Assembly: GCA_905215065.1 (NCBI GenBank)
Contig: CAJMOF010000004.1
Coordinates: forward strand, 1 to 64,000
DNA from: an uncultured bacterium
Lineage (GTDB): Bacteria; Actinomycetota; Coriobacteriia; Coriobacteriales; Coriobacteriaceae
Direction of reading: 5' to 3'
Length of the DNA stretch: 64,000 bases
This document shows, one piece after another, positions 51,043-62,076 of the stretch. The translations under genes were made by a program, and so were the position numbers. Position 1 is the stretch's first letter. Each line of letters begins with the position of its first letter. The notes below the pieces were generated by a model. That model saw only the letters and a program-made list of their open reading frames with translations. It made no database searches and was not told the origin of the DNA.

Positions 51043-52680
51043 TTAGCGCTCGTAGATTAAGTTGCCCGCCAGGTAGGTGGCCTGAACCTTGGTGGCTTGC
51101 AGCTCTTGGGGGTCGATGGTGAGTGGGTTTTGGTCCAGGACTACCAGGTCGGCGTATTTGCCGGGTTCCAGGCTGCCGAGGTTTTGCTCGTCGCCTGCCG
51201 CGTAGGCGCTGCCCAGGGTGTAGTTGCGCAGGGCCGTTGCCGCATCGATGCGCTCGCTCGGCAGCCAGCCGCCCTCGGGCCAGTGGCTTTTGGGGTCTTG
51301 GCGCGTAATAGCCGTGTAGAGCACGTTCATGCTGGTAACGGACGTGATAGGGCTGTCAGTACCGAAGGCTTGGCGGATGCCGCGCTGCTTATAGGTTGCG
51401 AACGGCCACATGATTCGGCTTCGCTCCAGGCCAAGGTCGCGCTCTGGGCCACCCGGATCGAGCGTGATGTGGCAGGGCTGGCTCGAGGCGACCACGTTGA
51501 GCTTGCGCAGGCGGTCGATGTCCTCGGGCAGGAGGTTCTCCAGATGCTCGAGTGTGTTATGGCCGTGCTGGGGCAGGCCGTACAGGTCGGCGGCCTCCTC
51601 GAAGATATCCAGCGCGGCATGAATCGCACCGTCGCCGATGACGTGGATACGCACAGTGTGGCCGCGCTCCGCAGCCGCCAGAACCAGCTTACGCATGCGC
51701 TCGGCAGGAACCGTCAGGCGACCTTGATCGCCCGGGAAGCGCGGATTGGTATAGGGCTCGGTGAGATATGCCGTGTGCTCGCTCGAGACGCCGTCGAAGA
51801 ACTGCTTAAAACCAGGCGCCGAGAGCAGCGCGTTGTTCGCGTAGCGGGTCTGCAGTTCTTCTAAGCGCGATTGGTCATCCAGCAACGTGGGGAACAGATG
51901 GGCTCGGATGCCCAGCTTGCCGGCTGCCTGTAGCTTGCCGTAGACATCGTCGCGGATAAAATCGCAGCCCGGCATGGGCATGAGCGACATATCGCATATC
52001 GAGGTGATGCCCTGCTCGGCCATACGCCTCATTTGATCGGCGTAAGCGCTTGCAATGCGATCCTCCCCCAGCCACTCAAGGCAGCGCGGTAGCAGCTGCA
52101 TGGCAGCCGCCTCGTGAGCAATGCCCGTGAGCTCGCCGCTTGCGTCCTTGTCGTAGCCACCGCCCGCTGGCGGCTCGCTGTCGCGCGTGACGCCGAGCGC
52201 CTCGAGTGCGCGGCTGTTGAGCCACAGCGTATGGCCGTCGCCCGAATACATAACGCAGGGGCGATCGGGGAATGCCGCATCGAGCGACGCCTTGGTAGGA
52301 TGCTCGGGCGGGTCCCAACGGTAGTCGCGCCAGCCCTGAGTCACAACCCAAGCGTCGTCGGGCAGGTCCTGGGAAAACTCGAGCGCGTGTTGCACCAGCG
52401 CCGCCTCGGACGTGCCCATATCCATGAGCATGTACGGCGAGGAGCCGACCGAGGTATGGAAGAAGTGCAGATGAGCGTCATGGAAACCTGGGCAGACAAA
52501 CTGCTCGCCGTAGTCGATAACCGGCGTGGCGGCAGGCGCGGCGGCAATCACGTCATCGGGCGCACCGACTGCGACGATACGGTCGCCTGCGATGGCAATC
52601 GCCAGCTCGCGGGCGGTATCGATGCCGTCTTGCGCGGTAAAGACGTTCTTGGAGCGGATAATCCGATCGATATGTTGCAT
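51043..52680 (-). CDS. YtcJ-like metal-dependent amidohydrolase
   Basis: 545-residue amidohydrolase-superfamily protein. VCPGFHDAHLHF supplies the metal-binding HxH. HVIGDGAIHAALD carries a further His. FGTDSPITSVT supplies the C-terminal Asp. The ends form a split beta sandwich (residues 1-60 and LEPGKYADLVVLDQNPL). No signal peptide is seen. I start at 52680 (GGGGA 5 nt upstream). The substrate of this family is mostly unknown. Divergent from the M20 peptidase, 168 bp away; a shared role in peptide or amide breakdown is only a suggestion. Confidence 0.85.
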   Translation of the reverse strand: MQHIDRIIRSKNVFTAQDGIDTARELAIAIAGDRIVAVGAPDDVIAAAPAATPVIDYGEQFVCPGFHDAHLHFFHTSVGSSPYMLMDMGTSEAALVQHALEFSQDLPDDAWVVTQGWRDYRWDPPEHPTKASLDAAFPDRPCVMYSGDGHTLWLNSRALEALGVTRDSEPPAGGGYDKDASGELTGIAHEAAAMQLLPRCLEWLGEDRIASAYADQMRRMAEQGITSICDMSLMPMPGCDFIRDDVYGKLQAAGKLGIRAHLFPTLLDDQSRLEELQTRYANNALLSAPGFKQFFDGVSSEHTAYLTEPYTNPRFPGDQGRLTVPAERMRKLVLAAAERGHTVRIHVIGDGAIHAALDIFEEAADLYGLPQHGHNTLEHLENLLPEDIDRLRKLNVVASSQPCHITLDPGGPERDLGLERSRIMWPFATYKQRGIRQAFGTDSPITSVTSMNVLYTAITRQDPKSHWPEGGWLPSERIDAATALRNYTLGSAYAAGDEQNLGSLEPGKYADLVVLDQNPLTIDPQELQATKVQATYLAGNLIYER

Positions 52681-52847
52681 GGGCATCCCCATCTCTGGCA
52701 GGAAATTCAACACCCCCGAGTGTACTCCCCCGCCCTTGTAACAAAACCCCAAGCGGCAAACGGCAACTTTACCAGCCCTAGCGGCAGGTGGCATACTGGA
52801 ATGAGCTTGTACGATTTTGCGATAAACCAGCAAGGAGCAAATCGACT

Positions 52848-54311
52848 ATGACGAAGACCAAGGCACAGCAGATTATGGCGGCAACCGAGGTTCGCGCGGC
52901 AGACGACGTCACCGCAGCCATCCAAGATATCGCTGCCGAGTTTGAACCCTACATCATTAAGCAGCGCCGCCACTTCCATAAGCACCCGGAGCTGAGCCTC
53001 GCCGAGGAACGCACGACATCTGACATCGCCAACCAGCTGGACGCCATGAATATCCCCTACGAGCGTCCCCTTAAGACGGGCCTTGTGGCGACCCTTCGCG
53101 GCACCGCGCCCGACGCCTATCGCGAGGACGGCACACCACGCCGCCGCATCCTGCTGCGCGCCGACATCGACGCCCTGCCCGTCACCGAGCAGACCGGCGA
53201 AGAGTTCGCCAGCGTCAACGAGGGCTGCATGCACGCCTGCGGCCACGACTGCCATATCGCCATGATGCTCGGCACGCTGCAAATCCTGCGCCATATGACC
53301 GACGACATCCACGGCGAAGTCCGCATCGTCTTCCAGCCCAGCGAGGAAAACGGCCAGGGCGCCAAGCTCATGATCGGCACGGGCGTGCTCGACGGCGTCG
53401 ATGGTGCCTACGCCGCGCATATCTGGAGCGAGGTTGACGCCGGCACCGTAAGCTGCGAGCCCGGTCCGCGCATGGCCAATACCGACTGGTTCCGCATCGA
53501 CGTCCGCGGCACCTCGTGCCACGGCGCTATGCCCCAGCGCGGCCACGACGCCGTTATGGTTGCCGCTGAGATCGTCAACGCACTGCAGACTATCGTCTCG
53601 CGCGAGATTAGCCCCTACGAGCCGGCCGTTATCACCGTCGGTGAGCTGCATGGCGGCACCGCGCGCAATGTTATCGCCGGCACGGCTTACCTCGCCGGCA
53701 CGGTGCGCACCTACGGCGACTCGACCCACGAGGAAATGCCGGAGCTCATGCGCCGCATCGTGGAGCATACCGCGGCAGCCCTGGGCGCCGAAGCCAAGCT
53801 CACCGACTACACCATCGCCAACTACAAAGTCGAAAACGAAGCCGCATCGAGCGAGCGCTGCCGCCAGGCCGTACTCAAATGCCTGGGCCCCGCCGGCGAG
53901 GGACATTACCGCGGCACGCTTTCGGGCGAGGACTTTTCGGAGTACCTGCGCCGCGTGCCGGGCGTGCTCGCCTTTGTAGGTGCGCGCAACCCCAAGATTG
54001 GCGCCACGTACGCTCAGCATTCCTGCTTTTACAAGATCGACGAGACTGTGCTGGCAAAAGGCTCCATGGTGGCCGCCCAGTATGCCATCGACTTTTTGGC
54101 CGAGCCCACGCAAGAGGAGCTCGACGGACCCGCTATCGCCGCGGTCGCCGAGACCAACCCCGACCTCGCCGCCAAGTTGCGTTCTGCTAAGGCCACAGCC
54201 GCCGAAGCACGCGACGCCATGCACGACGCCCGCACGGCTCGCCACGCCGCGATCAAGGGCATCCACGATGCACGCGCCGCCGCGCGCCGCGAGGAGAAGC
54301 ACGACGAGTAG
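52848..54311 (+). CDS. M20D-family amidohydrolase/carboxypeptidase
   Basis: 487 residues. Metal ligands are visible in RADIDALPV, MHACGHDCHIAMMLG and FQPSEENGQGA, and His in YAAHIWSE. The dimerisation insert VRGTSCHGAMPQRGHDAV is present. The last 85 residues add an Ala/Arg/Lys-rich helical, probably coiled-coil tail absent from common homologues. Start chosen for AAGGAG upstream. Hippurate-hydrolase-like or IAA-amino-acid-hydrolase-like; exact substrate unknown. Ends at a strong terminator. Confidence 0.88.
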   Translation: MTKTKAQQIMAATEVRAADDVTAAIQDIAAEFEPYIIKQRRHFHKHPELSLAEERTTSDIANQLDAMNIPYERPLKTGLVATLRGTAPDAYREDGTPRRRILLRADIDALPVTEQTGEEFASVNEGCMHACGHDCHIAMMLGTLQILRHMTDDIHGEVRIVFQPSEENGQGAKLMIGTGVLDGVDGAYAAHIWSEVDAGTVSCEPGPRMANTDWFRIDVRGTSCHGAMPQRGHDAVMVAAEIVNALQTIVSREISPYEPAVITVGELHGGTARNVIAGTAYLAGTVRTYGDSTHEEMPELMRRIVEHTAAALGAEAKLTDYTIANYKVENEAASSERCRQAVLKCLGPAGEGHYRGTLSGEDFSEYLRRVPGVLAFVGARNPKIGATYAQHSCFYKIDETVLAKGSMVAAQYAIDFLAEPTQEELDGPAIAAVAETNPDLAAKLRSAKATAAEARDAMHDARTARHAAIKGIHDARAAARREEKHDE

Positions 54312-54356
54312 CCGATTCGCGACCGTCTCGCAGTCATAGCCACATCGCGATAACAA

Positions 54357-54392
54357 AGCGGGGGCGGACGTTTCGACACGTCCGCCCCCGCT
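54357..54392. terminator. Terminator after the M20 peptidase
   Basis: A 15-bp perfect stem AGCGGGGGCGGACGT with a 6-nt loop; CATTTGTC follows on the plus strand. It may act in both directions between the convergent genes. Confidence 0.75.
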
Positions 54393-54421
54393 CATTTGTC
54401 AAGCGCTATTTCTACCGTTTC

Positions 54422-54451
54422 TACCCCGTCCCCAAATGGCAGGTGGCAGGG
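54422..54451. repeat. GTCCC-family phrase abutting the zinc-ribbon gene stop
   Basis: CCCCGTCCCCAAATGGCAGG, then GGCAGGG, ends exactly where the stop codon begins (54452). Confidence 0.55.
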
Positions 54452-55756
<1,305 letters not shown>

Positions 55757-55906
55757 CGAGATCATCCCTTCGTATCTTGAGCGAATCATCTGGATCGCAA
55801 ACGATGTCTTTAGCATCATTATCACCCAATGTGGGGACAAATACTCCAACATGACGCATTTGCAATGCGCAGGGCGCTATTCGATTGTTTGATGAGCTCG
55901 ACCGCG

Positions 55907-56929
55907 TTAGTTCGTTCCGCGGAAACCCTTGCCGACGATCTCGGAGCTGTCGACAATCGTGATAAAGGCACCCGGATCGACTTCGCGCGCATAGCGGCGC
56001 AGTTGCACGGCCTCGCGACGGCTTAGCACGCTCATGATCACCGTCACGCACTTGCCCGAGAAAGCACCGTAGCCGCGGCTGATAGTCGCCGTACGGTTGA
56101 GATGCTTGACGATAAACTCCTCGACCTTAAGGGGCTCGGAACAAATGACCGTGCAGACTTTGCGCAGGTGAATGCTCTCGATGGCCTTGTCGACCACAAG
56201 CGTCTTGGCAAACAGGCCGAGCACGCAGTACAGACCGACGCGCGGACCGTACAAGAAGGCCGCGATGGTCACGATGCCGATATCGACCAACAGCAGCGCA
56301 CGGCCGATCTCAAGCGTGGTGCGGCGTTTGAGAATCATGGCGAGGATGTCCGTGCCGCCCGTCGAGGCGCCAATATCAAAGACGATGGCGCTGCCGAGCG
56401 CCGGCAGAATCACGGCAAAGCACAGGTCGAGCCACATATCGCCCGTCATCGAGACATCGGTCGGAATAAAGAGCTCAAACAGCGAAACATAGGCGGACAG
56501 CGCAAACGAGGCGAAGACGCTCCACAGGATTGCCTTGCGCTCCAAAAAGATAAAGCCCAGAACGACCAGGACCGCATTGATAATCCACATAAAAACGCCG
56601 ACGGGCAGGGTCGGGAACAGCGTGGACAGAATGACCGACACGCCCGAGGTGCCGCCAAAAGCAAAGTGATTAGGGGTTTTAAACGCAACGATGGCAAAGG
56701 CCGTGAGGATCAGACCCAAATTGAGCTCGGCAAAAAAGCGCGGAAAGCCCGGCTCCTGACTGCGCTTGCGACCAGCGCGCTCGCCCCGCTCGATAACATC
56801 GCGATCGACCACGCGCTCCATCGGCACTACGGGAGGACGATGCACCTCCTCGGCAGCACGCGACGCCGCCTCTGCCGCAGCGGCCTCAATCGCCCATGCC
56901 TTGCTTTCTGTTTCGTGCTCGTCGGCCAT
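55907..56929 (-). CDS. YitT family membrane protein (DUF161/DUF2179)
   Basis: 340 residues. A charged N-terminal tail of about 65 residues is followed by six membrane segments (ELNLGLILTAFAIVAFKTPNHFAFGGTSGVS, the YitT opening). A cytosolic C-terminal DUF2179 domain of about 80 residues follows (CSEPLKVEEFIVKHLNRTATISRGYGAFSGK). Transport substrate unknown. The N-terminal tail is longer than in Bacillus YitT. ATG start; monocistronic. Confidence 0.85.
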   Translation of the reverse strand: MADEHETESKAWAIEAAAAEAASRAAEEVHRPPVVPMERVVDRDVIERGERAGRKRSQEPGFPRFFAELNLGLILTAFAIVAFKTPNHFAFGGTSGVSVILSTLFPTLPVGVFMWIINAVLVVLGFIFLERKAILWSVFASFALSAYVSLFELFIPTDVSMTGDMWLDLCFAVILPALGSAIVFDIGASTGGTDILAMILKRRTTLEIGRALLLVDIGIVTIAAFLYGPRVGLYCVLGLFAKTLVVDKAIESIHLRKVCTVICSEPLKVEEFIVKHLNRTATISRGYGAFSGKCVTVIMSVLSRREAVQLRRYAREVDPGAFITIVDSSEIVGKGFRGTN

Positions 56930-57086
56930 TACGGCAACCCCTCGTTAACAATTTGGAAACAATGCGCCCATTAGAGTAACGCGGAACGTGGGGATTGCAA
57001 CCCTTAGTTAGACGAGCGGTATGACTATATCGGGAGCGTACAAAAACGGCCGGCCACGCTTTTGCTTGCGCGGTCGGCCGTTTAAT

Positions 57087-57137
57087 GTTTTCGCAGATAA
57101 AACCTGCCAAAACAAACCTGTCCCTTTTTGGAAGGTT
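57087..57137. repeat. 50-bp GGGACAGG hairpin unit, copy 2, supplying the asp23 stop
   Basis: AACCTGCCAAAA (57101-57112) pairs with TTTTGGAAGGTT (57126-57137), with one mismatch. The stop codon of the Asp23 gene (57136-57138) overlaps its end. Confidence 0.8.
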
Positions 57138-57651
57138 ATTCGTGCTGGCTGGTGCGGTGCTCGTACTCCTCGGGGGTGATGACATCCTCGATGCGCAGGT
57201 TGACGCCCGCCACCTCAAGGCCAGTCATCGCGGCAAGGCGCTCGGTGACACGTGCCTTAACATCGTCGAAGATCGCGGGCGCATAGGCGCCGTACTCGAT
57301 GATGACGGAGATGTTGACGACCACGCGATTATCGTCGGTGACCTCGACCGTCACGCCCTTGGTCAGATTCTCGGCACCAAACTGCTCCTGCACAAAGTGC
57401 ATGAGGTTACCCTTCATGCCCAGAACGTGCGGAACCTCGCGGGTGGCCATGGCAACGATCTTCTCGATCACGCCGTTGGAATAGGTCAGCGAGTCCTCGG
57501 ACTCATCCGCTTCCTCGTCGTCCTCATCCGTATCGGACTCGGCCTCGACGAGAGCCTCATCCTCGAGCGTCACATCCTCAGCTTCGGCGACGACCGCCTC
57601 GTTCTCCTCGAGCTCGGTATCGGCTACATCGACCTTCGTATTAAAAGCCAT
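57136..57651 (-). CDS. Asp23/Gls24 family envelope stress protein
   Basis: 171 residues. A strongly acidic N-terminal extension (about 1-55) precedes the Asp23 domain. The domain includes YSNGVIEKIVAMATREVPHVLGM and VVVNISVIIEYGAYAPAIFDDVKARV. In Firmicutes, Asp23 is anchored at the membrane by AmaP, and here an amaP-like gene lies two genes upstream in the same operon. The stop codon coincides with the edge of a repeat. GGAGG ribosome-binding site near ATG. Confidence 0.88.
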   Translation of the reverse strand: MAFNTKVDVADTELEENEAVVAEAEDVTLEDEALVEAESDTDEDDEEADESEDSLTYSNGVIEKIVAMATREVPHVLGMKGNLMHFVQEQFGAENLTKGVTVEVTDDNRVVVNISVIIEYGAYAPAIFDDVKARVTERLAAMTGLEVAGVNLRIEDVITPEEYEHRTSQHE

Positions 57652-57695
57652 GGTTCCTCCTTATGCCTGCCGCGGATGCGACAGTCGAATACATA

Positions 57696-58073
57696 TTAGC
57701 GGCCGCTAAACAGACGGCCGAAGAAGTTGACGATCCCGTTCTCGCCGTCGCGAATTTGGCCGATCACAGCGCCGATCAGCACGAAGAATGCAATGACGAG
57801 CGTGTCCCACAGGCCCAACGTGAGCACCAACACGGCGAGGATAAAGCCGGCGACGGCGCCGAGCGTGGTGTTGGGATGACGCACAGCATAGCTCCAGACG
57901 GCAGCGCCCGTACCCTTGATGAGACCCATAGCCTCGTCAAAATCCGCGGCTGCCGCGTCTTGTAACTCGGTTGCCTCTGCTTTGGAATCAACAGGTTCGC
58001 TCGCCGACGTGGCGCTCTGGTCAATCGTCAGGCGCGGCGTACGAGCGGTCTTATCTTGATTGGTATCACTCAC
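57696..58073 (-). CDS. DUF2273 small membrane protein of the Asp23 operon
   Basis: 125 residues. A soluble N-terminal part of about 60 residues is followed by two membrane segments (TTLGAVAGFILAVLVLTLGLW and TLVIAFFVLIGAVIGQI) and the short end FFGRLFSGR, as in DUF2273. It starts at GTG 58073, with GGAGG 6-7 nt upstream, and overlaps the amaP end by 8 nt. Position between amaP and asp23 is typical. Confidence 0.85.
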   Translation of the reverse strand: MSDTNQDKTARTPRLTIDQSATSASEPVDSKAEATELQDAAAADFDEAMGLIKGTGAAVWSYAVRHPNTTLGAVAGFILAVLVLTLGLWDTLVIAFFVLIGAVIGQIRDGENGIVNFFGRLFSGR

Positions 58074-58611
58074 CGGAAACCTCCACGGTCTGGACGGTAG
58101 TCTTGGACGGCAAAAAACGGACGCGCGCGGTCGTACCCGGCGCGCCGAGCATGGTATCGCAGGCTTCTTCGATGCGCTGCTGCATCGCGGTAGCCAGAGA
58201 TGCCACGTCCTTATCGTCAAGCGCGATAGCCTCGACCTTAAAACGGACGTGCGAATCGTCGGGGCCTTGGACGCGAGCCTCGACATGCTCGACCATCACG
58301 CGGTCGTCGCGCCCGGCAGCAACCCTGGCGCACGAAGAAAGCGCCGCAAGGGTAACCTCGATATTGCGCTCCCCCGCCGGATGCACGCAGGACGGCTCGC
58401 GACGGGCGAACATCAGGCGGAAAAAGCTCAGCAGTACGCCGATCGCCACGACGCCGGCGCACGCCGTCACGACGATGCGCGGCATGGGGTCGCGCATCAG
58501 CAGCATAAAGCGATACGTATACGGCCCCCAAAACTGGCAGACAAGCGTACCCAGCGCCACGATGGTGGCGGCAAGATACACGATCGCTAGGGCTCGTTTG
58601 AGTACGCGCAC
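58066..58611 (-). CDS. amaP: Alkaline-shock membrane anchor AmaP-like protein
   Basis: 181 residues with two N-terminal membrane segments (LAIVYLAATIVALGTLVCQF and IVVTACAGVVAIGVLLSFF). A soluble C-terminal domain related to Asp23 follows. It starts at GTG 58611 with GGGAG 6 nt upstream. Likely first in the three-gene amaP-DUF2273-asp23 operon. Name rests on architecture and context rather than strong identity. Confidence 0.78.
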   Translation of the reverse strand: MRVLKRALAIVYLAATIVALGTLVCQFWGPYTYRFMLLMRDPMPRIVVTACAGVVAIGVLLSFFRLMFARREPSCVHPAGERNIEVTLAALSSCARVAAGRDDRVMVEHVEARVQGPDDSHVRFKVEAIALDDKDVASLATAMQQRIEEACDTMLGAPGTTARVRFLPSKTTVQTVEVSGE

Positions 58612-58777
58612 GCGGCGCTCCCTTCAAATCTCGGCTCTCGAAATGCAAAACGGTTCGCATCATTATAAAAGAGCCGGGTCCGGTGCTCTACGCACGCGGA
58701 TCCGGCTCATCTATTCCACGAGGCTTGCATGCTCGCTTCATTATGCCCAGATATGCACGGCTCAATCCGTGCTGGCG

Positions 58778-59584
58778 CTACTCCTCCTCGAGGGCAGCGA
58801 TGACCTCGTCGGTCATGTCCATGGTGCTGTAGACGTCCTGGACGTCGTCGAGCTCCTCAAGACGGTCGATGAGGCGCTGGACCTTCTTGGCGTCGGCGCC
58901 GGAAACCTCGGTCGGGGTGGTCGGGACCATGGTGGTCTCGGAGCCCTTGACCTGGACACCCTGCTCCTCGAGCGCCTTGGAGACAGCCATGACCTCGTTG
59001 GCAGCAGTCCAGACGATCCACTCCTCGCCGGCATCCTCGTAGTCCTCGCCACCGGCCTCGGCGATAGCCATCATGAACTCATCCTCGTCACCGGCAGCAC
59101 CATTGGCGATCATGGTCTCCTTCTTGGCGTTCTCATCCAGGATCTCCTTGGCGACGACGATCTGGCCCTTGCGCTCAAACTGGAAGGCGACGGAGCCGGA
59201 GGTGCCCAGGTTGCCACCAGCGTGGGAGAAGGCGGAACGGACATCAGCGGCGGTACGGTTGCGGTTGTCGGTCAGGCAGTCGACGTAGACGGCGACACCG
59301 GCGGGACCGTAGCCCTCGTACACGATGTTCTCGTAGACGGCGGCGTCAGCACCCGAACCAAAAGCCTTGTCGATAGCGGACTTGATCTTGTCCTTAGGCA
59401 TGGACTGAGCCTTGGCCTTGGCAACGGCAGCGGCGAGGCTGGCGTTGTTCTCGGGCAGCGGGTCACCGCCGAGACGGGCAGCAACAGTGATGTTGCGGCT
59501 GAGCTTGGAGAAGAGGGCGGAACGCTTGGCGTCCTGCGCGCCCTTACGATGCTTGGTTGTGGCCCACTTAGAGTGTCCGGACAT
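58778..59584 (-). CDS. yebC: YebC/PmpR family regulator
   Basis: 268 residues. The signature start MSGHSKWATTKHRKGAQDAK is nearly invariant in the family, and GGDPLPENNASLAAAVAKAK follows. Members act as transcriptional regulators, and some help ribosomes through proline stretches. The protein is about 20 residues longer than E. coli YebC. The ribosome-binding site AGGAG lies near ATG. A terminator-like stem (58678-58707) follows. Confidence 0.93.
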   Translation of the reverse strand: MSGHSKWATTKHRKGAQDAKRSALFSKLSRNITVAARLGGDPLPENNASLAAAVAKAKAQSMPKDKIKSAIDKAFGSGADAAVYENIVYEGYGPAGVAVYVDCLTDNRNRTAADVRSAFSHAGGNLGTSGSVAFQFERKGQIVVAKEILDENAKKETMIANGAAGDEDEFMMAIAEAGGEDYEDAGEEWIVWTAANEVMAVSKALEEQGVQVKGSETTMVPTTPTEVSGADAKKVQRLIDRLEELDDVQDVYSTMDMTDEVIAALEEE

Positions 59585-59712
59585 ACGTGTCTCCTATCGG
59601 TTTCGACCTAAAGCCCAGCGCAGATGCTCGGGCAATATAAACAAACGTCGTTATGATATACCTACTAGCCTGCGAGATAAACCCCAAAATGAAGGCGTCG
59701 TGATGATGTCCC

Positions 59713-59748
59713 CTTTGGTGCAAAGAAACCTGACCCCAATGCACCAAG
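59713..59748. repeat. GTCCC-family hairpin abutting the DUF6020-like gene stop
   Basis: TTGGTGCA/TGCACCAA stem around CCTGACCCC (59715-59747); the stop codon starts at 59749. Confidence 0.65.
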
Positions 59749-61932
59749 TTAGGACCAGAGGAAGTCGCTGCGGGTGACGGTGGCGCCGATGGCGAAGGGC
59801 ATGCAGGCGATGACCGGATACAGGTAGCGCATGTAGGTCGAGCCGTTGCACGGACCAATCAGGCACACGGCGAGCACGCCCAACAGCGGCACCCAGATCG
59901 CCAGCGCACGCCATGAATGACGTCGCAGCAGGTAGACCACCACGGCAATCATGATCCACACATAGGTGGCCGAGCTCATGGTGAGCGAAATAAACGGGAT
60001 GCGCTGCACCGCCACACGGTACAGATTGATCAGGTGGTCACACCAGCGCACCACGTTGCTGTCAACCGGATGGAAGTCGAAGTACTTGAGGTTGTCGGGA
60101 CGCGCCATGATCTCGGCACTACGCGCCGTGCTGTAGACCCAGGCATCGCGGGCACTCGGATAAAAGTAGCCGTAATAGTTATTGATGAGCGCCGAGATAT
60201 AGCACTCGGGATCCTTTTTGAACATCTGCGCCCAGACCTCAAAATAGGCCTTGATGTCCTCCTGCGAGGCGTACTCGTTAAAGCAGTTCTTGACGGCATC
60301 GGACTTGTCAGGGTTGTAGCGGCGGCCCAGGTTCTCGTACTTGAGCACGCGATCGATCACGACGCGCTCCTCGTCGGTCACCAAACCGTCGCAGGGCGCC
60401 TCCACGATGGTGCCGTCCTCCTTTACCGTGGGGTTGACACCCGAGTTGAGGCCATCGTGCTTTTGAACGAAACGAGCCGTCTGCTGGAACGGAATCGAGA
60501 GAATTTCGCGCTTGGAGCCGGGCGTGATGTCGTGCGCCGGCATAAAGACCTTGGTGAAGTACATATTAGAGGCAAGGCAGAGCGCGAGCACCGCGAGGAC
60601 GCCAACCCAGCGGAATCGCGGCGTGACGCATGAGACCGCGGTGCCCGTCTGCTTAGCCGCACGACGAGCGACATGTACATCCCATGCGCAAAACGCCGCC
60701 GCGATCATACACGCCGCCAGCGGAAACACCAGGCCTCCATTGCGCAAAAACGTGGAACCCATGGCAGCAAGCGCAAACAACAGCCAGTCATGGCGCGCAA
60801 AGAGCACGGGGGCCTTCTCGCCCGCACGCTCGGCATTGGCATCGCGACGGGGCAGGCCGCAGGCCACGAGCTTCACGGTCTGCACCAACAGCACCAAAAA
60901 CGCGTCGGCAAAGAGCACGTCTTTGGTGAGCAGGGCCGCGTAGTTAGAGAACATGGGCATAAACACAAAGAACAGCAAGATCACGCCGCGGACCGGCAGG
61001 CTCACGCCCAGTTTGCGCAGCGACGAGACGGAATAGGCCATGCAGGCGGCCGTAATGACGAACTGAGCGCAGGTGTAGATGGCAAGCCCCGCATTGGCGC
61101 TGTTAAAGACCGAAAGCCCCAGTTGAACGCACGAGCCGATAATGGCCGTGTGCACGACCGGGTGATGCCCGTTGAGCAGGACATTGGGGTTGAGTAGGCG
61201 CAGGTAGTCGCTCGTGCCGTTGGGATAGTTGAACCACTGGCGAATCTGCGCACCCGTATCTCCCATAAAAAGGCCGGGCAGCGAAGCGATGAGCGTGGGC
61301 GCCCAGGCGATCATAAGCACCAGGAAGGGCCCGGCAAAGGGATGGGCCGAGAGCACGGCGTGAGCCACACGCCATACGCGGCCAAAGTGCGCTTCGGAAA
61401 ACGGAATGCGCCGAGAGCTCAGCCAATCTAGACACTCAAAAGCCAGGTAGAAGGCAACGATCGCCAAGAGCATCCAGCCCGCGCCGCCAATCCAGGCACA
61501 GATGATGCGGGCCTTGTCGCCAAGAACAATCTCGGCCGAGTCGGTGAGGTCGTAGCTGCGGCCGAACACCATGCAGATGGCGAAAAACAGCGACGGCAGA
61601 ATGATCGACGGGCGCCAGGTGTCGCCACGGCCAAAGAATACGTAGCGAAACGGCAGCGTGAGCAGGCAGGCAAGCGCAAGCAGCATGACCGCGTCGGTAT
61701 GGCCGGCAAACGAGAGGAGCACCTCGTAGCACACGTACAGCATGCCCGAGGCTTTGGGGTCAATCGCCAAGACTGCGTTGCTCGAGACCGGCGCGGGATC
61801 GATGGAAAACGCCGTGGTCGCCAACAGCGCGAGCAGAAATGCGATGAGCGTCTGCTTGGCGGGGTAGCGCTTAAACCAGACGATGCGGGCAGCGTCGCGC
61901 GCAGCCGTTGTGGAGAGGTCGGAATCCTTCAC
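59749..61932 (-). CDS. Large multi-pass membrane protein, DUF6020/GT-C-like
   Basis: 727 residues with about 12-13 membrane segments and a large extracytoplasmic loop near residues 490-640 (SKREILSIPFQQTARFVQKHDG). The N-terminal half has FMGDTGAQIRQWFNYPNGTSDYL and LNGHHPVVHTAIIGSC, conserved in glucosyltransferase-like membrane proteins of Gram-positives. This suggests lipid-linked sugar transfer to the envelope. The start is GTG at 61932. Donor and acceptor are unknown. Confidence 0.72.
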   Translation of the reverse strand: MKDSDLSTTAARDAARIVWFKRYPAKQTLIAFLLALLATTAFSIDPAPVSSNAVLAIDPKASGMLYVCYEVLLSFAGHTDAVMLLALACLLTLPFRYVFFGRGDTWRPSIILPSLFFAICMVFGRSYDLTDSAEIVLGDKARIICAWIGGAGWMLLAIVAFYLAFECLDWLSSRRIPFSEAHFGRVWRVAHAVLSAHPFAGPFLVLMIAWAPTLIASLPGLFMGDTGAQIRQWFNYPNGTSDYLRLLNPNVLLNGHHPVVHTAIIGSCVQLGLSVFNSANAGLAIYTCAQFVITAACMAYSVSSLRKLGVSLPVRGVILLFFVFMPMFSNYAALLTKDVLFADAFLVLLVQTVKLVACGLPRRDANAERAGEKAPVLFARHDWLLFALAAMGSTFLRNGGLVFPLAACMIAAAFCAWDVHVARRAAKQTGTAVSCVTPRFRWVGVLAVLALCLASNMYFTKVFMPAHDITPGSKREILSIPFQQTARFVQKHDGLNSGVNPTVKEDGTIVEAPCDGLVTDEERVVIDRVLKYENLGRRYNPDKSDAVKNCFNEYASQEDIKAYFEVWAQMFKKDPECYISALINNYYGYFYPSARDAWVYSTARSAEIMARPDNLKYFDFHPVDSNVVRWCDHLINLYRVAVQRIPFISLTMSSATYVWIMIAVVVYLLRRHSWRALAIWVPLLGVLAVCLIGPCNGSTYMRYLYPVIACMPFAIGATVTRSDFLWS

Positions 61933-61953
61933 AGTCCAAAGAGCCTTTCTAGA

Positions 61954-62006
61954 AACCTGCCAAAAAGGGACAGGTTTATTTTGGCAGGTTTTATCTGGGA
62001 AAACGT
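61954..62006. repeat. 50-bp GGGACAGG hairpin unit, copy 3 (inverted)
   Basis: AACCTGCCAAAA/TTTTGGCAGGTT stem (61954-61990) plus the TATCTGGGAAAACG flank; reverse complement of the unit at 31208-31260. It lies 22 bp upstream of the membrane-protein start. Confidence 0.85.
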
Positions 62007-62031
62007 TACGGTTCTGTCATCGTTGCCCAGC

Positions 62032-62070
62032 AAACCACCACAAAGGTGCCTGTCCCCTTTGTGGTGGTTT
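62032..62070. repeat. GGGACAGG-phrase hairpin, copy B
   Basis: A 15-bp perfect stem AAACCACCACAAAGG with a 9-nt loop. It lies 6 bp past the lgt stop and is nearly the same as the one at 34-72. Confidence 0.8.
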
Positions 62071-62076
62071 TGGTGA